Shown here: piece by piece, positions 1-4,312 of the stretch | How positions within the stretch are numbered: position 1 is the first letter of the stretch | Layout: each line of letters opens with the position of its first letter | DNA from: Gammaproteobacteria bacterium | GTDB lineage: Bacteria > Pseudomonadota > Gammaproteobacteria > UBA9214 | DNA: 6,772 nucleotides | NCBI GenBank assembly: GCA_029881775.1 | Contig: JAOULY010000102.1 | Span: 1 to 6,772, forward strand | Direction: 5' to 3' | Notes under the pieces: generated by a model | The model's database searches: none | Told to the model about the DNA's origin: nothing | Seen by the model: the letters and a program-made list of their open reading frames with translations, nothing else | Translations under genes and position numbers: made by a program

Positions 1-606
1 GTGAGTGACGGCACCGTCACGACCAGCCTGCCGGCCTTCAGTATTCGTGTGGACGCGGCGCCGGTGGTGAATACCCCGCCCGCGATCAGCGGTTCACCGG
101 CCACCAGTGTGTTCGCCGGCAACTTCTACAGCTTCCAGCCGAGAGCGTCCGATGCCGATGGCAATGCACTGACCTTCAGTATCAGCGGCCGGCCGGGCTG
201 GGCCAGTTTTAACACGTCGACCGGGCGGTTGAGTGGTACGCCGACGCAGTCAGGCAGCCACAGCAATATCGTCATCTCTGTCACGGATGGCACCAACACG
301 GTCAGCCTGCCGGCCTTCAGCATCCAGGTGATGGTATCCAGCGGCAGTTTCTCGCTGTCCTGGACGGCACCGACGACACGCTCTGACGGGACACCCATAT
401 CGCTGGCCGAAATTGACGGTTACCGCGTTTATTACGGGACTACAGTGGGTAATTACCCCAACAGCGTCGATGTCACTGATGGCACGGCAGTGGCCACGAC
501 AGTCAGTAATATTCCTGCGGGTAGCTATTACGTGGTCATGAGCACCTACGATATGAGCGGGCGGGAAAGTGCGCAGTCAGGCGCGGTGAGCAAGCTCGCC
601 CGGTAA
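1..606 (+). CDS. C-terminal part of a surface protein with cadherin-like/He_PIG repeats and an FN3 domain
   Basis: The reading frame is open from the first base, and the GTG at 1 is an internal Val codon rather than a start. Residues 1-17 are the end of one Ig-like repeat (..DGT..SLPAFSI.V). The same ending recurs at 94-110 after a complete repeat (NTPPAISGSPATSVFAG, DADGNALTFSI, GWASFNTSTGRLSGTP), so the repeat period is 93 residues and at least two repeats exist. These motifs fit the cadherin-like/He_PIG family of extracellular adhesion modules. Residues 115-201 form an FN3-type domain (SWTAP, RSDGTP, GYRVYYGT, GNYP, YDMSGRES) almost superimposable on those of the two downstream lipoproteins. 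The protein is presumably exported, but its N-terminus lies outside the window. No C-terminal sorting signal is visible; it ends in KLAR. Unlike its two paralogues it is not followed by an overlapping receiver gene. Ligand and function are unknown. Confidence 0.88.
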   Translation: MSDGTVTTSLPAFSIRVDAAPVVNTPPAISGSPATSVFAGNFYSFQPRASDADGNALTFSISGRPGWASFNTSTGRLSGTPTQSGSHSNIVISVTDGTNTVSLPAFSIQVMVSSGSFSLSWTAPTTRSDGTPISLAEIDGYRVYYGTTVGNYPNSVDVTDGTAVATTVSNIPAGSYYVVMSTYDMSGRESAQSGAVSKLAR

Positions 607-784
607 ATCGCCGGATGGTTGTCAGGTCGCCACGACGCGTCCTCGCCCGATGGGCCTCGATCACTGTCAGGCAGCAGGTAATGGAACAGGGCGCGCTGAC
701 GACTGTTATGCGCACCCGCTCAGCCCGACAAGCCTGTACGCCCTGCGCAGATGAACGGCGGTCCCGCATACACTGTGCTAGGTA
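607..784 (+). other. Intergenic stretch with no supported gene
   Basis: This is the position where the two downstream paralogues have a receiver gene, yet no frame here shows receiver motifs (no DDD, TDLQMDG or LTKPF). An ATG-initiated 69-codon frame at 615-824 runs into the conserved upstream regulatory block and has an arginine- and cysteine-rich, unfamiliar translation, so I do not call it. A small GCCC-GAT-GGGC hairpin at 647-657 lacks a T-tract. Confidence 0.5.
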
Positions 785-801
785 CAGTTTTTACTGCTAT
801 T

Positions 802-819
802 TGTCGTCGATTGCAGACG
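802..819. promoter_or_regulatory. Possible GlrR-type activator site A (module 1)
   Basis: TGTC-N10-GACG matches 7 of 8 bases of TGTC-N10-GACA, the operator I recall for E. coli GlrR. The internal CGATTGCA is conserved in module 2. Its centre lies about 333 bp upstream of the predicted sigma-54 start, the same as in module 2. It also overlaps the left arm of a 13-bp inverted repeat (799-811 with 876-888), so the bound element may be defined differently. Confidence 0.5.
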
Positions 820-867
820 GTTAATGGCGTTCTTTCACTAAGAGATTGAAATAATTGTAATTTCAAT

Positions 868-885
868 TGTGTGAGATCGACGACA
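868..885. promoter_or_regulatory. Possible GlrR-type activator site B (module 1)
   Basis: TGTG-N10-GACA matches 7 of 8 bases of TGTC-N10-GACA. Its right half lies in the 13-base block ATCGACGACAAAT, which is identical in module 2. The centre is 66 bp from site A in both modules. Confidence 0.5.
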
Positions 886-928
886 AATAGACCGTTCGGG
901 TGCAGTGCGTTATTCCAGTGGTAGTCCG

Positions 929-955
929 CACGCATGCCAATCGGGTTGATGCGTG
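929..955 (+). terminator. Hairpin, possible weak terminator of the upstream transcript
   Basis: CACGCAT pairs with ATGCGTG. Inside, CAA pairs with TTG across a 5-base loop, giving about 10 base pairs with a two-base bulge. It is followed by TTATT rather than a full U-tract, so termination would be weak. Module 2 has a stronger hairpin with a T9 tract at a comparable place between site B and the TAGTTACAG block, which suggests a shared role in insulating the promoter from readthrough. Confidence 0.35.
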
Positions 956-1010
956 TTATTGCAATTAATAACAAGTAGTTACAGAGGTATGCCCGACCAG
1001 GATTTCAGCC

Positions 1011-1028
1011 TGTCCGACCCCGATGACG
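1011..1028. promoter_or_regulatory. Possible third GlrR-type site (module 1 only)
   Basis: TGTC-N10-GACG matches 7 of 8 bases, centred about 125 bp upstream of the predicted start. In module 2 the right half (CGATGACGGG) is conserved but no TGTC half lies at the correct spacing, so the site is either weaker there or a coincidence here. Confidence 0.35.
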
Positions 1029-1116
1029 GGTCTGAATCGGTGCTTTTTCATCCAGGGCAATGGCGGAGAATGTCCGTGCTCTACAATAAAAATAATAAAA
1101 ACAATATGTTGTAATA

Positions 1117-1133
1117 TCGGTACAGTTCTTGCA
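1117..1133 (+). promoter_or_regulatory. Sigma-54-type (-24/-12) promoter of lipoprotein gene 1
   Basis: GG at 1119-1120, exactly ten bases, then GC at 1131-1132 in TTCTTGCA gives the invariant GG-N10-GC of sigma-54 promoters. The -24 half (CGGTACA) is only moderately like TGGCACG. The -12 box lies 321.5 bp from the centre of site A, exactly as in module 2. If C1132 is -12, the transcript starts at about 1144, only three bases before the ATG, so the mRNA would be almost leaderless. Confidence 0.5.
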
Positions 1134-1146
1134 GTTGTTCGCGGGC

Positions 1147-2604
1147 ATGCGGAATTCAACACACGGTTTCTTTCTGCGATCCATACTGATGATAGCGCTG
1201 ACGCTGGGGCTGGCCGCCTGTGGTGACGATAACAGTGTCGATGCGGGGCACTCATCACGACTAGCGAACACCATCGGCACCGAGGTGGTATTTACTGGCA
1301 GTGTGGGTGACGGACCGGTCACCGGTGCCTCTATCAATGTCATCAGCGTCAGGGGGCATACCCTGGCTACACTCGTCAGCAACAGTCAGGCGACATACCA
1401 CGCCAGGGTCAGGCCGGCGATGGCCGACTACCCCTTACGCCTGGTGGTGAGTGGCGGTATCGACCTGGTGACGGGCAGGCAGCCCGACTTCCAGATGGAA
1501 TCGGTCATGGCTCGTGCGACGGAAACCATCGTGAATATCAATCCCTTCTCGACGCTGGTCACGCAGGTGGCCAGGCGGCTACCCGGTGGCCTGACCGAGG
1601 CCAACATCAGCACCGCAAAATCCCTGGTCATGGGTCGATTGTCCTTCGGCCTGAATCGTTCGGCGCTGCCGGACCCGATCAGTACCCCGATTACCGCCCA
1701 CAACGTTGCGCAGATGGTAAAAGCCAGTGAGGCCCTGGGTGAGGCGGTGCGCCGTACGCGTGACCAGATCAATGCCAGCGGGCAGCCAATGAACGGTAAT
1801 ACGGTTGTCAGGGCGCTGGCCGCCGACATGACCGACGGGCACCCGGACGGACTCGGCAGACCGGGCGTCAACCCAACGGTGACTGCCGTATTCAATGTGG
1901 TGACCGGCCAGGTGCTGGTCGAGGCACTGAGCAATAATCTGCGCGTCGACGGCGTGATTGCCACCGGTGTTATCGACCAATCGATCCTGAGTACCTTCGC
2001 CGGCGTCAGGTCGAACCAGTTGACTGATAGCGTGCGGGTTACCGCCGATCTTCTGACCGAGGCTCGTGTTGCTGTCGCGGCGGCGCAGGTGCTGGACAGT
2101 AGCGGGGCGCTGGCCAGTGTTGCGAATGCGCTGGGCAATATCGCCGTCAGCGCTACACCCGCTGGCGTAGCGAGCGTGCTGCCGGCAAGCAGTACGAATA
2201 GTCTGAATATCGCCATCAACCGGGTTTCAACCGCCTCTACGGCGCAGGTCAATGCCGTGAACCAGACGGTCTTTGCCATGGGTGATACCGGCTCCGGTTC
2301 TGCGGGCCCGGGGAACGACGGGACAGGTACCACGGCTGGTGGCAGTTTTAGCCTGAGATGGACGGCACCGGCAACGAGGTCAGATGGTACGCCGCTGTCA
2401 CTTTCTGAAATTAACGGCTACAACGTTTATTACGGTACCAGCCGGGGTAATTACCCGAACCGGCATGTTGTGAGTAATGGCAGTGCCATGAACACTACCG
2501 TCAGCGGCCTGGCCTCGGGCGTTTACTACCTGGTCATGACGACCTACGACAGTGCCGGACGTGAAGGTCAGCGCTCCGGTGAAGTAACCAAGAATGTCCC
2601 GTAA
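1147..2604 (+). CDS. Outer-membrane/surface lipoprotein with C-terminal FN3 domain
   Basis: I chose ATG 1147 over the TTG at 1129 because the next six residues (.NSTH.) align with the N-terminus of the paralogue at 3403 and because 1129 lies inside the -12 promoter box. The 485-residue product has a lipoprotein signal peptide: R2/R11, a hydrophobic stretch to residue 24, and lipobox LAAC with Cys25. Gly at +2 predicts outer-membrane rather than inner-membrane sorting. Residues about 45-85 (VFTGSVGDGPVTGASINV) look like a small carboxypeptidase-regulatory or Ig-like beta module. Residues about 115-390 form an Ala/Val/Thr-rich region with a NPFSTLVTQVA segment typical of large surface proteins; I do not recognise it as a named family. 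A Gly/Ser/Thr linker leads to FN3 at 399-485 (RWTAP, RSDGTP, GYNVYYGTS, GNYP, YDSAGRE). The stop overlaps the receiver gene start by 11 bases, suggesting translational coupling. Molecular function is unknown. Confidence 0.85.
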   Translation: MRNSTHGFFLRSILMIALTLGLAACGDDNSVDAGHSSRLANTIGTEVVFTGSVGDGPVTGASINVISVRGHTLATLVSNSQATYHARVRPAMADYPLRLVVSGGIDLVTGRQPDFQMESVMARATETIVNINPFSTLVTQVARRLPGGLTEANISTAKSLVMGRLSFGLNRSALPDPISTPITAHNVAQMVKASEALGEAVRRTRDQINASGQPMNGNTVVRALAADMTDGHPDGLGRPGVNPTVTAVFNVVTGQVLVEALSNNLRVDGVIATGVIDQSILSTFAGVRSNQLTDSVRVTADLLTEARVAVAAAQVLDSSGALASVANALGNIAVSATPAGVASVLPASSTNSLNIAINRVSTASTAQVNAVNQTVFAMGDTGSGSAGPGNDGTGTTAGGSFSLRWTAPATRSDGTPLSLSEINGYNVYYGTSRGNYPNRHVVSNGSAMNTTVSGLASGVYYLVMTTYDSAGREGQRSGEVTKNVP

Positions 2605-3028
2605 ACCGGTCGTCATGCTGGTTGACGATGATCGCGACCTGTTGCGCTTGCTGTCGATGCGCTTGTTGGCGGCGGGCTACGAGGTAACGGCTGTCACCAG
2701 CGGTGAAGCCGCGCTTGCGCAACTGGACGCGTGCCGGCCGCACGTGATGGTGACCGACCTGCAAATGGACGGTATGGACGGCATGACGTTGTTCAGGCAT
2801 GTGCACCATGCGCATCCATCGCTGCCGGTCCTGGTGCTGACGGCGCATGGCACCATACCGGATGCATTTGAGGCCGCCAGTCGCGGCGTGTTCAGTTACC
2901 TGACGAAGCCGTTCAACAGCAAGGTCCTGCTTGCCCACCTCGAACGTGCACTGAATGGCATAGCCGATGTCGCGGTGCCGTCGACCCGGGACCCGGTTGC
3001 ACAAGCCAGTAGCACGGCGCCCAAATAG
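2594..3028 (+). CDS. Stand-alone receiver-domain response regulator, GlrR-like
   Basis: The 144-residue protein is a single REC domain. It has an acidic pocket D11-D13 (LVDDD), phosphoacceptor D55 (VTDLQMDGMDG), switch Thr83 (LTAHG) and Lys105 (LTKPF), so it should be phosphorylatable. The stretches RLLSMRL, DLQMDGMDGMTLF, LTAHGTIPDAFEAA and GVFSYLTKPF closely follow my recollection of the receiver of GlrR/QseF, a sigma-54 activator. The protein ends with a short low-complexity tail (..VAQASSTAPK) where GlrR continues into AAA+ and Fis-type HTH domains, which are absent. ATG 2594 lies inside the end of the lipoprotein gene (stop 2602-2604). A GGTGAAG-like ribosome site lies about 10 bases upstream. 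The cytoplasmic product is thus made in step with an exported lipoprotein. It may be a phosphate sink, a decoy subunit for the full-length activator, or a shuttle to another effector. No histidine kinase is in the window. Confidence 0.9.
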   Translation: MSRKPVVMLVDDDRDLLRLLSMRLLAAGYEVTAVTSGEAALAQLDACRPHVMVTDLQMDGMDGMTLFRHVHHAHPSLPVLVLTAHGTIPDAFEAASRGVFSYLTKPFNSKVLLAHLERALNGIADVAVPSTRDPVAQASSTAPK

Positions 3029-3059
3029 ACACACTTTAATTGTTGTTTTTACTGCAAAT

Positions 3060-3077
3060 TGTTGCCGATTGCAGACG
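3060..3077. promoter_or_regulatory. Possible GlrR-type activator site A (module 2)
   Basis: TGTT-N10-GACG matches 6 of 8 bases of TGTC-N10-GACA. The core CGATTGCAGACG is identical to module 1, and its distance to the -12 box equals that in module 1. Confidence 0.4.
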
Positions 3078-3125
3078 ATTATTCGGGCATTTCCGCTAAC
3101 AATATGAAGTGCGACCGGTTTTTCA

Positions 3126-3143
3126 TGTAGTTCATCGACGACA
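3126..3143. promoter_or_regulatory. Possible GlrR-type activator site B (module 2)
   Basis: TGTA-N10-GACA matches 7 of 8 bases. It shares the identical ATCGACGACAAAT block with module 1 and lies 66 bp from site A, as in module 1. Confidence 0.5.
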
Positions 3144-3151
3144 AATGGGGC

Positions 3152-3197
3152 CGCCCGGGTACAGCTGTATTTGCGGGGCAGCCCGGCGTTTTTTTTT
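3152..3197 (+). terminator. Rho-independent terminator after receiver gene 1
   Basis: CGCC(C)GGG at 3152-3159 pairs with CCCGGCG at 3182-3188, seven GC pairs with one bulged C, followed at once by nine T at 3189-3197. The loop contains a smaller TACA/TGTA hairpin. It lies 124 bases after the receiver stop codon and upstream of the next promoter, so it would separate the two modules. An alternative short stem (CGGCG/CGCCG) encloses the T-tract itself. Confidence 0.55.
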
Positions 3198-3356
3198 CGC
3201 CGACAGAAGCACGATATAACAATAATTAACAGATAGTTACAGTAGAATGACTGGGCCTGTCTCAAGGCGGTTTCGACGATGACGGGCGTGGGACAGCGCG
3301 GGATCCTGCCTGCGCACGTGGCGTCAAATAACCGTAAGTTCATATCATTATAATAG

Positions 3357-3369
3357 AATCAACTACTTA
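3357..3369 (+). promoter_or_regulatory. IHF-like site next to the sigma-54 promoter (module 2)
   Basis: AATCAACTACTTA fits WATCAA-N4-TTR at every position. It ends seven bases before the -24 GG. IHF bending is common at sigma-54 promoters whose activator sites lie far upstream. Module 1 has an A-rich run here instead of a consensus site. Confidence 0.4.
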
Positions 3370-3374
3370 TATAG

Positions 3375-3391
3375 TTGGCATTGTCCTTGCA
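3375..3391 (+). promoter_or_regulatory. Sigma-54-type (-24/-12) promoter of lipoprotein gene 2
   Basis: TTGGCATTGTCCTTGCA matches the sigma-54 consensus TGGCAcg-N4-TTGCA, with GG at 3377-3378 and GC at 3389-3390 separated by exactly ten bases; only the CG of the consensus differs. With C3390 at -12 the start would be about 3402, one base before the ATG at 3403, giving a leaderless or nearly leaderless mRNA. Confidence 0.65.
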
Positions 3392-3402
3392 ATAACGAGG
3401 GC

Positions 3403-3897
3403 ATGCAAAATTCAACTCACAATGTAATCTCGCGAGCCTCGTTACTGCTTGCCCTGACGCTGGGACTTGCCGCCTGTGGTGGTGGCAGCAATGGTGTAGT
3501 CAGTACGGGTAGCTCATCTTCATTTACATCAACTACCGACACGATCTCTGGTGGAAGAACCGGCTCGACGATCTCTGGCGGAAGAACCGGCTCAACGATA
3601 TCAGGCGGAAGCGGAATCACTTCTACGGCCACTGGCAGTATCAGCGTTAGCTGGACGGCGCCAGCGGCGCGTGCAGATGGCAGTCCGTTATCACTGGCAG
3701 ACATCAATGGCTACCGTATCTATTACGGTTCGAGCAGAGGGAATTATCCGCATCGGGTTATCCTGGATGACGGGACTGCAACGAATGCCTCGGTGGATAA
3801 TGTCCCTGTCGGGACTTATTACCTGGTCATGACCACCTATGATAGTGCCGGGCGTGAAAGTGGACGGTCCCGTGAAGTTACCAAGAGAGTCCTGTAA
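3403..3897 (+). CDS. Short FN3-domain lipoprotein with repeat linker
   Basis: The 164-residue protein starts at ATG 3403. MQNSTH matches the N-terminus of the larger paralogue, and both have Cys25 in the lipobox LAAC after an almost identical LALTLGLAAC core; +2 Gly predicts outer-membrane anchoring. Residues 26-46 are a Ser/Gly/Thr linker. Residues 47-73 are three units of TISGGRTGS (the last degenerate). Residues 78-164 are the FN3 domain (SWTAP, RADGSPLSL, GYRIYYGSSRGNYP, YDSAGRES). It lacks the roughly 300-residue central region of the 485-residue paralogue, so it is essentially an anchor, a spacer and one FN3 domain. The stop at 3895-3897 lies within the longest frame of the following receiver gene. 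A GAGG just before the ATG is too close to act as a normal ribosome site. FN3 domains usually mediate binding to proteins or sugars; the partner here is unknown. Confidence 0.88.
   Translation: MQNSTHNVISRASLLLALTLGLAACGGGSNGVVSTGSSSSFTSTTDTISGGRTGSTISGGRTGSTISGGSGITSTATGSISVSWTAPAARADGSPLSLADINGYRIYYGSSRGNYPHRVILDDGTATNASVDNVPVGTYYLVMTTYDSAGRESGRSREVTKRVL
3541..3614 (+). repeat. 27-bp in-frame tandem repeat in the lipoprotein linker
   Basis: Units lie at 3541-3567 and 3568-3594, with a degenerate partial unit from 3595. The first two differ at two bases (GGTGG/GGCGG and CTCG/CTCA). Each encodes nine residues, TISGGRTGS. Near-identity suggests recent slippage, so copy number may vary between strains and change the length of the surface spacer. 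Confidence 0.85.
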
Positions 3898-4312
3898 GCC
3901 AGTCGTCATGCTGGTTGACGATGATCGCGACCTGTTGCGGTTGCTATCGATGCGACTGTTGGCGGCGGGCTACGAGGTGATGGCCGTCAGCAGTGGTGAA
4001 GAGGCGCTGGCGCGGGTGGCGGAAAGCACGCCACACGTGATAGTGACTGACCTGCAAATGGACGGCATGGATGGCATGACCCTGTTCAATCATGTGCACC
4101 AGGCACATCCATCCCTGCCGGTCCTGATACTGACGGCGCATGGCACCATACCGGATGCGTTTGAGGCGGCCAATCGCGGCGTGTTCAGTTACCTGACGAA
4201 GCCATTCAGCAGCAATATCCTGCTGACCCATCTCGAGCGGGCGCTGGACGGCGTTGCGGAAATACAGGCGCCGTCAACTCAGGAAGCTGTTTCCCACGCC
4301 AGCAGCACCTGA
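3839..4312 (+). CDS. Stand-alone receiver-domain response regulator, GlrR-like, second copy
   Basis: This paralogue is about 80% identical to the receiver at 2594-3028. It has the same LVDDD acidic cluster, VTDLQMDGMDG phosphoacceptor Asp, LTAHGTIPDAFEAA Thr and LTKPF Lys, no output domain, and a Ser/Thr-rich tail. The start is uncertain. The ATG used by copy 1 corresponds to GAG at 3887-3889 here. Candidates in frame are ATG 3839 (used here; 157 residues, 59-base overlap with the lipoprotein gene), GTG 3872 with a weak GGA seven bases upstream, and ATG 3908, eleven bases past the lipoprotein stop, which would shorten the first beta strand to MLVDD. The gene ends at 4310-4312, 34 bases inside the convergent membrane-protein gene. 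Function is inferred to be the same as copy 1: a phosphorylatable receiver co-made with a lipoprotein, possibly titrating a kinase or a full-length GlrR-type activator. Confidence 0.85.
   Translation: MIVPGVKVDGPVKLPRESCKPVVMLVDDDRDLLRLLSMRLLAAGYEVMAVSSGEEALARVAESTPHVIVTDLQMDGMDGMTLFNHVHQAHPSLPVLILTAHGTIPDAFEAANRGVFSYLTKPFSSNILLTHLERALDGVAEIQAPSTQEAVSHASST

Larger units (their letters stand above)
785..1146 (+). repeat. Upstream regulatory region, copy 1 of a duplicated ~360-bp intergenic unit
   Basis: This is homologous to 3045-3402. Conserved islands are GTTTTTACTGC (787-797), CGATTGCAGACG (808-819), ATCGACGACAAAT (876-888), TAGTTACAG (976-984), CGATGACGGG (1021-1030), the -12 box CTTGCA (1128-1133) and GGGCATGC at the start codon. 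DNA between the islands has diverged widely. Distances between the main islands are the same in both copies: 66 bp between the two operator-like sites and 168 bp from TAGTTACAG to the predicted transcription start. That argues for selection on geometry. The 848-866 part is very AT-rich and could be a bend. Confidence 0.8.
3045..3402 (+). repeat. Upstream regulatory region, copy 2 of the duplicated intergenic unit
   Basis: This aligns with 785-1146. The first 60 bases align without gaps (11 identical, then CGATTGCAGACG identical). ATCGACGACAAAT recurs at 3134-3146, TAGTTACAG at 3234-3242, CGATGACGGG at 3277-3286, and the -12 element at 3386-3391. Module 2 adds a good intrinsic terminator and an IHF-like site. 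No small gene is visible within it. Confidence 0.8.

Noticed and set aside
520..606. C-terminal sorting signal (PEP-CTERM or LPXTG type) on the FN3 proteins
   Set aside because: All three FN3 proteins end right after the domain with no hydrophobic helix or basic tail. Two are lipoproteins instead.
615..824. Possible small gene or receiver remnant after the first FN3 gene
   Set aside because: It has no receiver motifs in any frame, runs into the duplicated regulatory block and has unfamiliar composition.
1129..1146. TTG start for the large lipoprotein
   Set aside because: It adds six residues absent from the paralogue and lies within the -12 promoter element. ATG 1147 aligns with the paralogue's ATG.
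1428..2333. 301-codon open frame on the - strand inside the large lipoprotein gene
   Set aside because: The + strand frame has a signal peptide, lipobox and an FN3 domain conserved in two paralogues. The antisense translation is Arg/Thr/Ser/Pro-rich without motifs and is explained by third-position GC bias.
3541..3614. CRISPR-like short repeat
   Set aside because: The units are directly adjacent, in frame and without spacers. They encode a nine-residue protein repeat.
2398..3909. Two similar 72-codon antisense frames (2398-2616 and 3691-3909, both starting MTTGL)
   Set aside because: Their similarity to each other simply mirrors the conserved FN3 domain and receiver start on the + strand. 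They have no independent start signal or recognisable domain.
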